A stretch of DNA of 64,000 bases from Streptococcus sanguinis (GTDB lineage Bacteria; Bacillota; Bacilli; Lactobacillales; Streptococcaceae): contig NZ_LS483364.1 in NCBI RefSeq assembly GCF_900475275.1, positions 1,984,001 through 2,048,000 of the forward strand. The letters run 5' to 3'. The position numbers and the translations under genes are program-made. The notes beneath the pieces are model-generated. The model did not search any database, was not told the DNA's origin, and worked only from the letters and a program-made list of their open reading frames with translations. Positions within the stretch are counted from its first letter, which is position 1; every line of letters begins with the position of its first letter. Shown piece by piece: positions 9,050 to 18,426 of the stretch.

Positions 9050-9694
9050 CTATTCGATTTTCAAGACATAGGTATGTTCTTTGTAAAGTTCATCAATCTC
9101 AAAATGCTCCAAATCTTCTTTCCTTGAGACAATATAATGTCCTTCTCTTTGATAATAGCCTAAGGAATTTCCTGACTTATCTGTCAGACAGATTGTCTGC
9201 TGCTTAGTATCAACGCTGAAAGAAAACGGTATTTGACCTTTGGGTCGCCCGACAACTAAATAATCTTGACAAATCAGCTTGCCGCCCCACTTCTGATAGA
9301 GATGATTTGCTTGTTCTCCGTCTCTGGTAAAGATGATCAAGGCCTCAACTTTCTTTTCATGCAGCCGCTCCCAAGCAGTTTGAAAGAGTTGACTGGCTAT
9401 CCCTTGATTCTGAAAATCAGGATGGACAGCCAGATTAGCGAAGTAAGCTATCTTTTTTCCTGGATAATATGGATAAGAATGACTTGCTTCTTCGGTGTAA
9501 ATCCCAATATCTAGAAGCCCCACAACCTGATCATCTTCCACTGCTATAAGTTCAACTGAATCTTGGTAAGGCTCTTCAGTAAACTCATCCTTGCGACGGC
9601 TCATATCATCAAAGAAAGGCGAAAAGAGATAACTCAAAGCTTTTGTATAAACCCAACTTTTCTCATAAGTCGAGTCATAGGTTTGTATTTTCAT
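9050..9694 (-). CDS. GNAT-family N-acetyltransferase
   Basis: A 214-residue protein. The GNAT acetyl-CoA core is FANLAVHPDFQNQGIASQLF (about residues 90-109), followed by ALIIFTRDGEQANHLYQKWG. The last ~60 residues form an extra domain, mostly strands, that lies outside the minimal GNAT fold. It starts 10 bases after mutS2 ends, so it is probably read as the last gene of the mutS2 unit. Substrate unknown. Confidence 0.85.
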   Translation of the reverse strand: MKIQTYDSTYEKSWVYTKALSYLFSPFFDDMSRRKDEFTEEPYQDSVELIAVEDDQVVGLLDIGIYTEEASHSYPYYPGKKIAYFANLAVHPDFQNQGIASQLFQTAWERLHEKKVEALIIFTRDGEQANHLYQKWGGKLICQDYLVVGRPKGQIPFSFSVDTKQQTICLTDKSGNSLGYYQREGHYIVSRKEDLEHFEIDELYKEHTYVLKIE

Positions 9695-9704
9695 TTCCGT
9701 CCTC

Positions 9705-12038
9705 TTACTTAAAGATTACAATCGTTGCGCCGCTCCCCCCAGCATTTTGCGGAGCATAGCCGAAGGACTTGACGTGCTTGTTGCGGCGGAGGTATTTTGT
9801 CACTCCTTCACGGATGACGCCGGTCCCGATACCGTGAATAATATCCACCTGAGCCATATTATTGAGGAGAGCCTGATCGATAAAGGCATCCAAATCTTCC
9901 ATGGCCTCTTCGTAGCGTTTACCTCGCAGATCCAGTCTAGCTTTCGGTCCAGCAGTATTGGCCCGCTTGACCACATTGACCTGCTTGCGCTTAGGCTGCT
10001 GCTCTTTTTCAGCCTTGAGTAAGTTAAACTCCTGCTCTTCTAGAGTCATCTTGATAAGACCGACCTGAGCTTCCCAGCGGCCGTCCTTGAGCTGCTTGAC
10101 CAAGGTTCCCCGCTGACCATAGCTGGTGACTAGGATATCATCTCCCACCTTGGGTGCCCGATTTTTCTTGGCCTGCTTGAGCACCTTATTCTTCGATAAA
10201 TCAACCGTTTCTGGTGCCAACTTTTTAAGCTGAGCCTTGGCTTCAATAATCTCATGCGGTTTGAGACTGGACTTATCATGGAGATTTTTGAGAATGCTCT
10301 CACTCTCTGACAAAGCCAAATCAACGATTTCCTGAGCTTCCAATCGCGCCTTATTGAGCTCGGTTTCCTTTTCTCGGTTAAATTCATTGTAAAGTTTTTT
10401 GAGGGCTCGGTTAAATTTGAGATTTTCCTGCTCCACCTCACTGATATTATCTAAACGCTTGCGACTTTCCAGCGTCTGCTCCTCCAGGCGCTCAATGATT
10501 CGATTGACATCACTGTCCGTGTCAGTCTGCTCTTGGGCATGGCCAACGATAACTTCCGACAAGCCCAAACGCCGAGCGATTTCAAAGGCATTGGAGCGGC
10601 CAGGTACTCCCTGCATAAAGCGATAGGTCGGCCGCAAACTATCTGTATCAAATTCCATGCTGGCATTCTCTACCCAGTCCGTCTCAATCCCATAGGCTTT
10701 GAGCTCAGGATAGTGGGTTGTCGCCATAGTTTTAATCTGCCTTAGCCGCAAATCTTCCAAGATAGCAATCGCCAGAGCTGCACCCTCCTGCGGGTCAGTC
10801 CCAGCTCCCAGCTCATCCAGAAGAACCAAGCTCTCGCTATCAACCTGCTCTAAAATAGAGACGATATTGGTCATGTGGCTAGAGAAAGTCGACAGGCTCT
10901 GCTCAATGGACTGCTCATCACCAATGTCTGCAAAAATCTGACTGAAAATCCCGACGCGGCTCCCCTTGTCCGCCAGAATCGGCAGACCTGACTGAGCCAT
11001 GATCTGAGCTAAGCCCAAGGTCTTCATCATGATGGTCTTACCACCCGTATTAGGCCCAGTAATGACAATCTCTGTCAAGTCTGGCCCGAAATGCAAATCA
11101 TTAGCCACTGCATTTTCAATCAGGGGATGGCGGACACTGAGCAGTTGGATATCCTGCTCCTCCGACAGGTCTGGCACCACCGCTCCCGTCTCCTGCATGA
11201 AGCGGACCTTAGCACGCACCAGATCCAGATGTCCGATAATCCAAGCATTGTTGGCAATTTCAGCTGCATGGGGACGGAAGAGGTCTGATAATTCCTGCAA
11301 AATCCGCTGAATTTCATAACGCTCGTCCGCCCGACTGCTGGCAATTTCTTCGTTGAGATTGACAACTGCTCTAGGCTCGATATAGACGGTATTGCCGCTG
11401 GCAGAAATATCGTGAACCACACCAGAAATGCGGTTGCGGTAGGTATTTTTCACGGGCAGCACATTGCGGCCATTCCGGCTGGCTACTACCTGATCCGCCA
11501 GCATCTCTCCCTTGTTTTTGAGAATCTCTTGCAGAATTTCCCGCACCTGGTTTTCATTTTCTTGAATTTTCCGACGGATGCGGCTCAAACTTTCGCTGGC
11601 AAAGCTTTCGATAAAGCCGCCATCATTCACAGCCTGCAGACTTCCTTGCAGCTTAGGGAAAATAACTAGGTTCTCAAACAGACGATCCAGCTTTTCCAAG
11701 TGCACATTTTCCAAGTCATCATAAAAAGACTTGAGCTCCTGAGTCACAGCCAAGACGCGCTTGAGAGCCAAAAACTCCTCAATATTCAAGTCGCTTTCCA
11801 GCTCCAAACGCTTGGTCAAGGCAGTGATATCCTGAGTCGCAGCCAGACTAAAGTGGGGATGCTGCACAAAAATCTGCTGCATATCTGTCATTTCCAGAAA
11901 AGCTGAGGCCACCGTCTCCTTCTTGCTGGTAGGCAAAAGCAGACCCAGCTCCAGCTGCCCCTGTTCAGTCAAAAGATAGGGAGCAAAAAGTTCTTTAATC
12001 TTGTTAAATTCTAAGGTTTCTAAAATTTTTGTGTTCAT
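9705..12038 (-). CDS. mutS2: Endonuclease MutS2 with Smr domain
   Basis: A 777-residue protein. In order: an N-terminal MutS-like clamp region, the ATPase core with Walker A GPNTGGKT (about residue 330) and Walker [15 protein letters not shown], a long charged coiled coil (about 510-640), and a C-terminal Smr nuclease domain ([20 protein letters not shown], then [14 protein letters not shown]). The family is tied to suppression of recombination and, in Bacillus, to rescue of collided ribosomes. The order zapA-cvpA-mutS2 is common in Firmicutes. Confidence 0.95.
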   Translation of the reverse strand: MNTKILETLEFNKIKELFAPYLLTEQGQLELGLLLPTSKKETVASAFLEMTDMQQIFVQHPHFSLAATQDITALTKRLELESDLNIEEFLALKRVLAVTQELKSFYDDLENVHLEKLDRLFENLVIFPKLQGSLQAVNDGGFIESFASESLSRIRRKIQENENQVREILQEILKNKGEMLADQVVASRNGRNVLPVKNTYRNRISGVVHDISASGNTVYIEPRAVVNLNEEIASSRADERYEIQRILQELSDLFRPHAAEIANNAWIIGHLDLVRAKVRFMQETGAVVPDLSEEQDIQLLSVRHPLIENAVANDLHFGPDLTEIVITGPNTGGKTIMMKTLGLAQIMAQSGLPILADKGSRVGIFSQIFADIGDEQSIEQSLSTFSSHMTNIVSILEQVDSESLVLLDELGAGTDPQEGAALAIAILEDLRLRQIKTMATTHYPELKAYGIETDWVENASMEFDTDSLRPTYRFMQGVPGRSNAFEIARRLGLSEVIVGHAQEQTDTDSDVNRIIERLEEQTLESRKRLDNISEVEQENLKFNRALKKLYNEFNREKETELNKARLEAQEIVDLALSESESILKNLHDKSSLKPHEIIEAKAQLKKLAPETVDLSKNKVLKQAKKNRAPKVGDDILVTSYGQRGTLVKQLKDGRWEAQVGLIKMTLEEQEFNLLKAEKEQQPKRKQVNVVKRANTAGPKARLDLRGKRYEEAMEDLDAFIDQALLNNMAQVDIIHGIGTGVIREGVTKYLRRNKHVKSFGYAPQNAGGSGATIVIFK

Positions 12039-12092
12039 AATTTTCTTTTCTAGTAAAAAAGAACCCAGCTAGCAGGCCAACTGAGTCGTCTT

Positions 12093-12644
12093 TTATCCGA
12101 TAACTTGATTCACCCAGAGATCTTTGAGGATATTGGATGTGATAGGGGTATACTTGACAATAAAGCGAATCATAAAGCTGCTGTTGAGCCGCTCCTGAAC
12201 CATCTCCATCGGCACCGTCGCTAAAATAGTCAGACACATTCCCAAAACAAAAATAGAGATGCAAACAGCGATGGCTCCGCTGGTCACATTGTACCATTTG
12301 GTATCCAGCTTATTGGGGTAGGGAATCAGATTCGCAAAAATCCCAAAAAAGCGCCCAAGGATGTAGACAGCCGTAAAAATAATGAGATAGGCCAAACCAG
12401 CATAAAAAACCTGATCCAACTGAAAGAGCTGGGAGCTAGGGAAAAAATAGGTCGAAGAGCCCTGAGTCGCACTGGCATAAGGCACCCAAAGGCTGATAAA
12501 CTTAGCCAAGCTCTTATAAAAAGCTCCAGCCACCAGCATAGAAACCATGGTTGCAGCAGCATAATAGCCCTGCAGAACAATACCACGCGAGTAGCCAATA
12601 TAAAAGCTCCAGGCCAATATTAGTAAAATAATAATAGAAAACAT
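12093..12644 (-). CDS. cvpA: CvpA-family membrane protein
   Basis: A 183-residue protein with four predicted membrane segments (FSIIILLILAWSFYIGYSRG at the start; further segments near residues 27-45, 80-100 and 120-145), the CvpA pattern. The family was named for colicin V production; its role in streptococci is not settled. It starts 10 bases after zapA and precedes mutS2, a conserved arrangement. Confidence 0.88.
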   Translation of the reverse strand: MFSIIILLILAWSFYIGYSRGIVLQGYYAAATMVSMLVAGAFYKSLAKFISLWVPYASATQGSSTYFFPSSQLFQLDQVFYAGLAYLIIFTAVYILGRFFGIFANLIPYPNKLDTKWYNVTSGAIAVCISIFVLGMCLTILATVPMEMVQERLNSSFMIRFIVKYTPITSNILKDLWVNQVIG

Positions 12645-12654
12645 TATTTCTCCT

Positions 12655-12945
12655 CTATTTACCCGACTTTTCTCTCAAATCACTGAGCATTTTGTGACGA
12701 AAGTCTTCTAGTTCTTTTTCCTTGTCGTCAAACTCAATCTCGCGGCTGAGCTGGGTAGACAGGCTATTGACCGCCAGCAAAATCGCCAGGACTTCATCAT
12801 CTGCCGCAGGCATCTGCTCTTTGATAGCCTTGTATTTTTCCTTTGCTACCCGTTCCACTTCTTCCATAAAGAGATTATCGTGTTCTGTTGTTAGAGTTAA
12901 GGTCTTGTTTCCAAATGTAAATTTATATCGATTCAAATTTGCCAT
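12655..12945 (-). CDS. zapA: Cell division protein ZapA
   Basis: A 96-residue protein of ZapA length. An N-terminal strand pair (YKFTFGNKTLTLTTEHDN) precedes a long coiled-coil helix (EEVERVAKEKYKAI to DKEKELEDFRHKML). ZapA binds and cross-links FtsZ protofilaments. It is the first gene of the operon, with a clear promoter just upstream. Confidence 0.85.
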   Translation of the reverse strand: MANLNRYKFTFGNKTLTLTTEHDNLFMEEVERVAKEKYKAIKEQMPAADDEVLAILLAVNSLSTQLSREIEFDDKEKELEDFRHKMLSDLREKSGK

Positions 12946-12961
12946 AAAATCACCTCATTGT

Positions 12962-12990
12962 ATTATATCAAAAAAGAAGCCCTTTGTCAG
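12962..12990 (-). promoter_or_regulatory. Promoter of zapA-cvpA-mutS2
   Basis: Minus-strand -35 CTGACA (12985-12990), 17-bp spacer, -10 TATAAT (12962-12967). Confidence 0.85.
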
Positions 12991-13133
12991 TTATTAAAAC
13001 ACTTGGAACTAGACTGGGACTTTCTTTTTCATCATTTTTGACATAGCAAATAGCGATACACTCCTGCAAAATTTTTGTAGGATTTTCAATCTTATGACTT
13101 TAGACTTTTCCTTTTTATGGTACAATAGGGGGT

Positions 13134-14024
13134 ATGGAAACTATCACCCTCAGTCCAAAACAGCAAGAAATTCAGGCTTTTGTTGAGAAATATCAGAGCC
13201 AGCTGGCTCCTAACAAGAACCCACATATTCAATATTTCTTCCGGCTGGATCAGGCGACGGTCAGTGTCTTCAGCTCTGGAAAAGTTCTCTTTCAAGGGGC
13301 AAAAGCTGTTCACTACGCTGGCTTTTTTGGCCATCAAGTGACTAAGACCAGTTCTAGTCCTGCTTCTCAGAATTTTGCCCTCATTGGGACAGATGAGGTC
13401 GGAAACGGCTCCTACTTTGGAGGTCTAGCCGTCGTAGCTTCTTTCGTTACTCCAGACCAGCACGACTTTCTGAGAAAACTGGGCGTTGGTGATTCTAAAA
13501 CCTTGAACGATAGAAAGATTCGCCAACTGGCGACGGTCTTGAAAGAAAAGATTGCCCATCAAGCTCTGCTCTTATCGCCAGAGAAGTACAATGAAGTCAT
13601 CGCTTCTGGCTACAATGCCGTCTCTGTCAAGGTAGCTCTGCACAATCAAGCTATCTACCTACTGCTGCAGAAAGGCATCAATCCCGAAAAAATCGTCATC
13701 GATGCCTTTACCAGCCAGCAAAACTACAATAAATACCTAAAGCAGGAAAAAAATCACTTTCCAAATCCGGTAAGTCTGATTGAAAAGGCTGAAGGAAAGT
13801 TCCTAGCTGTTGCAGTCAGCTCTATTATCGCTCGCGACCTCTTTCTGGAGAATCTAGAAAATCTCAGTCAAGAGTTAGGCTATACCCTGCCTAGCGGAGC
13901 CGGAAGCAAGAGCGACCAAGTTGCCAGCCAGATTCTTCAAACCTATGGAATGGCCGGTCTGCAGCATTCTGCTAAACTCCACTTTAAAAATACTGAAAAA
14001 GCTCAAAAAATTCTAGAAAGGTAA
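13134..14024 (+). CDS. rnhC: Ribonuclease HIII
   Basis: A 296-residue protein with an N-terminal TBP-like substrate-binding domain ([20 protein letters not shown]) and an RNase H2-like catalytic core with [18 protein letters not shown] (acidic active site, about residues 84-101) and [10 protein letters not shown]. It removes RNA from RNA-DNA hybrids. The ATG sits directly behind GGGGGT with little spacing and a -10 (TACAAT, about 13120), so the 5' leader is very short. It diverges from zapA. Confidence 0.93.
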   Translation: METITLSPKQQEIQAFVEKYQSQLAPNKNPHIQYFFRLDQATVSVFSSGKVLFQGAKAVHYAGFFGHQVTKTSSSPASQNFALIGTDEVGNGSYFGGLAVVASFVTPDQHDFLRKLGVGDSKTLNDRKIRQLATVLKEKIAHQALLLSPEKYNEVIASGYNAVSVKVALHNQAIYLLLQKGINPEKIVIDAFTSQQNYNKYLKQEKNHFPNPVSLIEKAEGKFLAVAVSSIIARDLFLENLENLSQELGYTLPSGAGSKSDQVASQILQTYGMAGLQHSAKLHFKNTEKAQKILER

Positions 14025-14027
14025 CCT

Positions 14028-14657
14028 ATGAAAAAATCAAATACTGCCGTTGTCATTCTCAAAGAATGGGGACTCTTTATCATCTTTATCTCTGTCATTA
14101 TCCTATCACGGCTCTATCTCTGGTCCCCTGTAAAGGTAGATGGCCACTCTATGGACCCTACGCTGGCTAATGGGGAATACCTGCTTGTGCTTAAATATCA
14201 GTCTATTGACCGATTTGATATCGTTGTTGCCACTGAAACAGATAAAGATGGAACGACCAAGGAGATTGTCAAGCGGGTTATCGGTATGCCGGGTGATACT
14301 ATTCAGTATGAAAATGATACTCTTTACATCAACGGCAAAAAAACAGACGAGCCTTACCTGACGGACTACATCAAAAAATTCAAAGAAGACAAGCTTCAAT
14401 CCACTTATACTGGGGATGATTATGATGACAATGGTGTGTTTTTCAGAAAACTCGCTGCTCAGGCTCAAGCTTTCACTGTTGATAGTGAAGGCAGCCCTGT
14501 CTTCACCATCAAGCTTCTGGATGATGAATACCTGCTTCTGGGTGACGACCGAATTGTTTCCAAGGATAGCCGCCAAGTCGGCACCTTCCAAAAAGAACAA
14601 ATCCACGGCGAAGCCAAGTTCCGCTTCTGGCCGCTGCTGCCTTTTAAGACCTATTAA
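14028..14657 (+). CDS. lepB: Signal peptidase I
   Basis: A 209-residue type I signal peptidase. One N-terminal membrane helix (about residues 9-28), catalytic Ser41 in GHSMDPTL and general base Lys82 in IVKRVIGMPGD; the C-terminal box is LLGDDRIVSKDSRQVG. It cleaves signal peptides outside the membrane, including presumably those of the CHAP protein and antigen I/II in this window. It starts 3 bases after rnhC stops, so they are cotranscribed. Confidence 0.94.
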   Translation: MKKSNTAVVILKEWGLFIIFISVIILSRLYLWSPVKVDGHSMDPTLANGEYLLVLKYQSIDRFDIVVATETDKDGTTKEIVKRVIGMPGDTIQYENDTLYINGKKTDEPYLTDYIKKFKEDKLQSTYTGDDYDDNGVFFRKLAAQAQAFTVDSEGSPVFTIKLLDDEYLLLGDDRIVSKDSRQVGTFQKEQIHGEAKFRFWPLLPFKTY

Positions 14658-14663
14658 GCATAC

Positions 14664-14696
14664 CGAACTCAGCTGAACTTCAGCTGGGTTCGTTTT
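14664..14696 (+). terminator. Terminator between lepB and recD2
   Basis: A 13-base stem (CGAACTCAGCTGA with TCAGCTGGGTTCG, one G-U pair) and a TTTT run. It lies in the 59-base gap, so recD2 may rely on read-through or its own promoter. Confidence 0.75.
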
Positions 14697-14716
14697 AAAA
14701 GAAGAACCTATAAACT

Positions 14717-17080
14717 ATGGAATTTTATTTTTCAGGAACGATTGAACGCATTATTTTTGAAAATCCCAGCAACTTTTTCCGCATCCTGCTCTTAGATATT
14801 GAGGATACAGATGCCGAGGATTTTGAAGATTTTGAAATCATTGTCACCGGCTCCATGGCAGATGTCATGGAAGGCGAAGACTACACCTTCTGGGGCAGTC
14901 TCGTCCAGCACCCCAAATATGGCCAGCAGCTGAAAATCTCCCGCTATGAGCGAGCCAAACCCAGCAGCAAAGGCCTAGTAAAATACTTCTCCAGCGATCA
15001 TTTCAAGGGCATCGGAGTCAAGACTGCTCAAAAAATCGTCCAACTCTACGGAGAAGATACCGAGGACACCATTGACAAGATTTTAGCAGAGCCGGAAAAG
15101 CTGACCCAGATAAACGGCTTAGCAGCTAAGAACCGCGAGGCCTTCGTTGCCAAGCTCAGACTCAACTACGGAACGGAGATGGTACTAGCCAAGCTGGCAG
15201 CCTACGGCATTCCCAATAAGCTGGCTTTTCAAATCCAGGATACCTACAAGGAAGAAACGCTGGATATTGTCGAAAAATATCCTTATCAGCTGGTAGAGGA
15301 TATTCAGGGGATTGGATTTAAAATCGCTGACCACTTGGCAGAAGAGCTGGGTATCCAAAGTGATGCCCCCGAGCGTTTTCGGGCTGGCCTTGTCCACACC
15401 TTGCTGACCCAGTCTATGAAGCGGGGAGATACCTATGTTGAAGCTCGTGATTTACTTGAGCATACCATCGAGCTCTTAGAAAGCTCACGCCAAGTGGAGC
15501 TGGACCCTAGTCTAGTCGCTGATGAGCTGGCTCATCTGATCGAGGAAGATAAAGTCCAAAATATAGAGACCAAGATTTTTGAAAACAGCCTATTTTTTGC
15601 TGAAGAAGGAATAAAAAGTAATCTGCTCCGTCTGCTGGAAAAAGGAGAGCAAGACTGCTTTGACGCAGATAACATTACTGCGGCTATCCAGCAAGTGGAA
15701 GAAAGCTCTGGTATCTCCTATGACAGTATCCAAAAAGAAGCTATCTGTCAGGCTATCAATCAGAAGGTCTTTATCCTAACCGGCGGACCGGGTACTGGAA
15801 AAACTACCGTTATCAACTGCATCATCGCAGTCTACGCCCAGCTTCGCGGCTTGGATCTGCGAAAAGTTAATGAATTACCTATTCTGCTTGCAGCTCCCAC
15901 CGGACGTGCTGCTCGGCGCATGAACGAATTGACTGGTCTTCCTAGCGCTACTATCCACCGGCATTTGGGGATGACCGGAGATGATGATACCAGTCATTTG
16001 GATGATTATCTGGATGCTGATTTTATCATTGTGGATGAATTTTCCATGGTGGATACTTGGTTGGCTAATCAACTCCTCAGCAATATCTCCTCTCAGACCA
16101 AACTCTTGATTGTCGGAGATGCTGACCAGCTGCCCTCTGTCAGTCCGGGTCAGGTTCTGGCAGATTTGCTGCAGATACCGACTATTCCACAGACCAAGCT
16201 GGAAACCATCTATCGGCAGAGCGAAGAGTCTACAATCGTTACACTGGCTAGCCAGATTCAGAAGGGTATTTTACCAGCAGATTTTACAGAGAAAAAAGCG
16301 GACCGCTCATATTTTGAAGCTAGAAATGAGCATATCCCGCCTATGATTGAGAAAATCGCTAGCGCAGCCATTCGCAGCGGTATCCCAGCTCAAGATGTTC
16401 AGGTATTGGCTCCTATGTATCGGGGGCCAGCCGGCATTGACCAGATTAACAATCTTATGCAAAATCTCATCAATCCTGTAGAGAAAGATGAATTGACCTT
16501 TGAAGCTCCCGACTGTCAGTATCGCCAAGGAGATAGGGTTATCCACTTGGTCAATGATGCTGAAAGCAATGTCTTCAACGGTGACTTAGGCTATATCAGC
16601 GATCTGCTGCCTGCTAAGTACACCGACTCCAAGCAGGACGAGCTGACCATCAACTTTGACGGCAATGAAATCATCTACCCGCGCAGCGAATGGTATAAGA
16701 TCCGCCTAGCCTACGCCATGAGCATCCACAAGTCTCAGGGCAGTGAATTTCCCGTGGTCATCTTGCCCATCACCAAGAGCAGTCACCGGATGCTGCAGCG
16801 CAACCTCATCTACACTGCTATCACCCGCGCCAAGAGCAAGTTGATCTTACTTGGGGAAAAAGTAGCCTTTGACTATGCCGTCAAAAACACCGGTACCGCC
16901 CGCAAAACCTATCTGAGAGAGCGTTTTGGCGACCTTCAGTCCCCTCCAGAACTTGCCCACAGTCCTGTAGATATTGTGGAAAAAGCTGTGGAAAACTATA
17001 TTCTGACCGAAAAAAATTTCCTGAAAATCGACCCTATGATTGGGATAAGAGAAGAAGATATAAAGGGAATCTTTAAGTAA
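14717..17080 (+). CDS. recD2: ATP-dependent RecD2-like DNA helicase
   Basis: A 787-residue SF1B helicase. An N-terminal OB-like region and helix-hairpin-helix segments (FKGIGVKTAQKIV, about residue 100; YQLVEDIQGIGFKIADHL, about 195) precede the motor with Walker A TGGPGTGKTTV (about 355), motif II FIIVDEFSMVD and a C-terminal YAMSIHKSQGSEF segment. RecD2 unwinds 5'-3' outside RecBCD and affects DNA repair and fork stability. The intact C-terminus ends FLKIDPMIGIREEDIKGIFK. A divergent copy of this end lies at 18304-18372. Confidence 0.94.
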   Translation: MEFYFSGTIERIIFENPSNFFRILLLDIEDTDAEDFEDFEIIVTGSMADVMEGEDYTFWGSLVQHPKYGQQLKISRYERAKPSSKGLVKYFSSDHFKGIGVKTAQKIVQLYGEDTEDTIDKILAEPEKLTQINGLAAKNREAFVAKLRLNYGTEMVLAKLAAYGIPNKLAFQIQDTYKEETLDIVEKYPYQLVEDIQGIGFKIADHLAEELGIQSDAPERFRAGLVHTLLTQSMKRGDTYVEARDLLEHTIELLESSRQVELDPSLVADELAHLIEEDKVQNIETKIFENSLFFAEEGIKSNLLRLLEKGEQDCFDADNITAAIQQVEESSGISYDSIQKEAICQAINQKVFILTGGPGTGKTTVINCIIAVYAQLRGLDLRKVNELPILLAAPTGRAARRMNELTGLPSATIHRHLGMTGDDDTSHLDDYLDADFIIVDEFSMVDTWLANQLLSNISSQTKLLIVGDADQLPSVSPGQVLADLLQIPTIPQTKLETIYRQSEESTIVTLASQIQKGILPADFTEKKADRSYFEARNEHIPPMIEKIASAAIRSGIPAQDVQVLAPMYRGPAGIDQINNLMQNLINPVEKDELTFEAPDCQYRQGDRVIHLVNDAESNVFNGDLGYISDLLPAKYTDSKQDELTINFDGNEIIYPRSEWYKIRLAYAMSIHKSQGSEFPVVILPITKSSHRMLQRNLIYTAITRAKSKLILLGEKVAFDYAVKNTGTARKTYLRERFGDLQSPPELAHSPVDIVEKAVENYILTEKNFLKIDPMIGIREEDIKGIFK

Positions 17081-17083
17081 GCC

Positions 17084-17112
17084 TTGACTCCCTTCTTTGC
17101 TCTGTGTATAAT
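17084..17112 (+). promoter_or_regulatory. Promoter of the orphan membrane-protein gene
   Basis: -35 TTGACT (17084-17089), 17-bp spacer, -10 TATAAT (17107-17112). It starts only four bases after the recD2 stop, so the cargo gene came with its own promoter. Confidence 0.85.
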
Positions 17113-17173
17113 GCTAAAATGTGGCTATACGACCAGACAAAACAACAATTAACTTTCTTCAAAGGAGATATTA

Positions 17174-18118
17174 ATGAAATACAATAAATATGCCTCTCTA
17201 ATAAAATGGGTGCTTGTAGGATGCTGTCTCATTTTATTGGGTACCCGTTCATCAACAAGAATTAAGGATATCAGTGTGGAAACCTTGCGAAAAGAAGGAA
17301 AAATTCTTTCTGCAAAAATCTCTGATACCTCCTACAGCCAAGCAATACAAATTACTCATATTGATGGACCGGTTGCTGAGTTAAAAGAAGAGCATGACTC
17401 AACCTATTTCTACAAAGTATCTTATATAGATAAAAATGGTAGGGAAAGCGATATTGGCCTGCGCAATGATTCTTCAACTAGCCGCTTCGTAGATGAACTA
17501 GAAAAAGCGAATACTTTAGGAGGAGAGCCAAAATGGTTGATTGCCTCAGTACACTCAGCTTCAGATATTCCTGATTACGCTAAAATCATGAACTCGTATC
17601 TATTTAATGATGAAAATAACCAACAACTGAAATACTACATCACTCTCTCTGATGACAAAGAATTCCAAAAAGGTGGAACAACTTCCTTCACTTTCTTCAC
17701 CTATATTGCTATATTCTGCATTTTGATCGGGTTCATCCGTTATTACTTAAACCATAAAAGATTGAATGATTTTTTCAAACTCTATCCCGAGTTGAATGAA
17801 ACGCTGGATCAGATTGAAAACAATGGTGGTTATGTTGACCCAGATATTCGTATCTTCTTTTACAAGAATCATCTGGTCAGTTACAAATCTAGCTTTAAAA
17901 CATGTGACATACATGATGCGCTAACAATTTATCATCATAGCTATTCATTGATGATTTCTATCTTTCCAATCATCAGAAAAAATGAGATTCGGATTGTCCT
18001 TTCTGATGGCAACGAAGAGAAACTGCCTCTAAGACATCAAAACGTTTCTAAAACAGATCTTGCTTTAACTCGTTTAAAAAATCAAATCCATGACAAATTT
18101 CCAAGTATTGAATTATAA
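17174..18118 (+). CDS. Orphan two-helix membrane protein
   Basis: A 314-residue protein I do not recognise. An N-terminal membrane helix (KWVLVGCCLILLG, about 11-23) is followed by an extracellular domain of about 155 residues. A second helix (FFTYIAIFCILIGFIRYYL, about 175-193) leads into a cytoplasmic domain of about 120 residues ending ALTRLKNQIHDKFPSIEL. The RBS is AAAGGAG. The gene is visibly richer in A/T than its neighbours and sits between two copies of the recD2 end, so it was probably acquired. The topology could suit a sensor or scaffold, but no functional motif is seen. Confidence 0.7.
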   Translation: MKYNKYASLIKWVLVGCCLILLGTRSSTRIKDISVETLRKEGKILSAKISDTSYSQAIQITHIDGPVAELKEEHDSTYFYKVSYIDKNGRESDIGLRNDSSTSRFVDELEKANTLGGEPKWLIASVHSASDIPDYAKIMNSYLFNDENNQQLKYYITLSDDKEFQKGGTTSFTFFTYIAIFCILIGFIRYYLNHKRLNDFFKLYPELNETLDQIENNGGYVDPDIRIFFYKNHLVSYKSSFKTCDIHDALTIYHHSYSLMISIFPIIRKNEIRIVLSDGNEEKLPLRHQNVSKTDLALTRLKNQIHDKFPSIEL

Positions 18119-18142
18119 AGAGGACAGTTTGCTGTCCTCTTT
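18117..18142 (+). terminator. Terminator of the orphan membrane-protein gene
   Basis: An 11-bp stem (AAAGAGGACAG with CTGTCCTCTTT) with a TTTG loop, then TATATT. Confidence 0.85.
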
Positions 18143-18193
18143 ATATTAACTTTCTACAATTGAAGTTGGAAAATTCGGTGTGCCAATCATCGC

Positions 18194-18304
18194 TTAGCTT
18201 CGTTTTAAGTATGTCAAAGTCTGCTCCATCAGCTCGTCACTAAGAATATCAATGCCAATGGATTCCAGCATAAAGAGGAGACGCTCAGCCTGCTTTTCAA
18301 AACT
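18194..18304 (-). pseudogene. 3'-end fragment of a tetR-like gene
   Basis: Read on the minus strand this gives EKQAERLLFMLESIGIDILS, then DELMEQTLTYLKRS and stop (18194-18196). It aligns with the C-terminus of the intact TetR next door (EKLPERFHFLQFMMTSIGMD, then IFDDELMQLFSQRNKA). The rest of the gene is missing: at about 18301 the fragment abuts a recD2 3'-end fragment on the other strand. It is a divergent relative of the intact gene, not a recent duplicate. Confidence 0.85.
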
Positions 18305-18372
18305 TTTCTCTGAAAATCGACCCCCTAATCGGCCTGACCGAGGAAGATATCCACAGTATATTCAGCACATAA
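18304..18372 (+). pseudogene. Second, partial recD2 3' end
   Basis: The frame reads FSLKIDPLIGLTEEDIHSIF, then ST and stop (18370-18372). The intact RecD2 C-terminus is FLKIDPMIGIREEDIKGIFK. Twenty-odd codons remain with no start. Its position before the shared terminator and the intact tetR suggests this is the original recD2 end, displaced when the upstream block was inserted. Confidence 0.85.
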
Positions 18373-18375
18373 ATA

Positions 18376-18426
18376 AAAAGGCTGGGACAGAATTAAATTT
18401 TTTAGTTCTGTCCCAGCCTTTTTTTA
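18376..18426. terminator. Bidirectional terminator (AAGGCTGGGACAGAA type)
   Basis: A long stem AAAAGGCTGGGACAGAA with its complement, flanked by A- and T-runs. Similar GGCTGGGACA stems end other genes in this window (42332-42362, 57994-58022). Confidence 0.9.

Noticed and set aside
11029..11310. Open frames of 65-93 codons antisense to mutS2
   Set aside because: Shadows of a conserved gene; no promoter, RBS or recognisable domain.
13060..13086. Inverted repeat TCCTGCAAAA with TTTTTGTAGGA before rnhC as a terminator or operator
   Set aside because: No gene ends there on either strand in a suitable position and no T-run follows the stem; it may be incidental, so it is not listed as a feature.
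18376..18426. GGCTGGGACAG hairpins (also near 42340 and 58010) as a mobile repeat such as BOX or RUP
   Set aside because: Only the hairpin is shared, always at gene ends and with T-runs, which fits terminators; no larger repeat unit is conserved around them.
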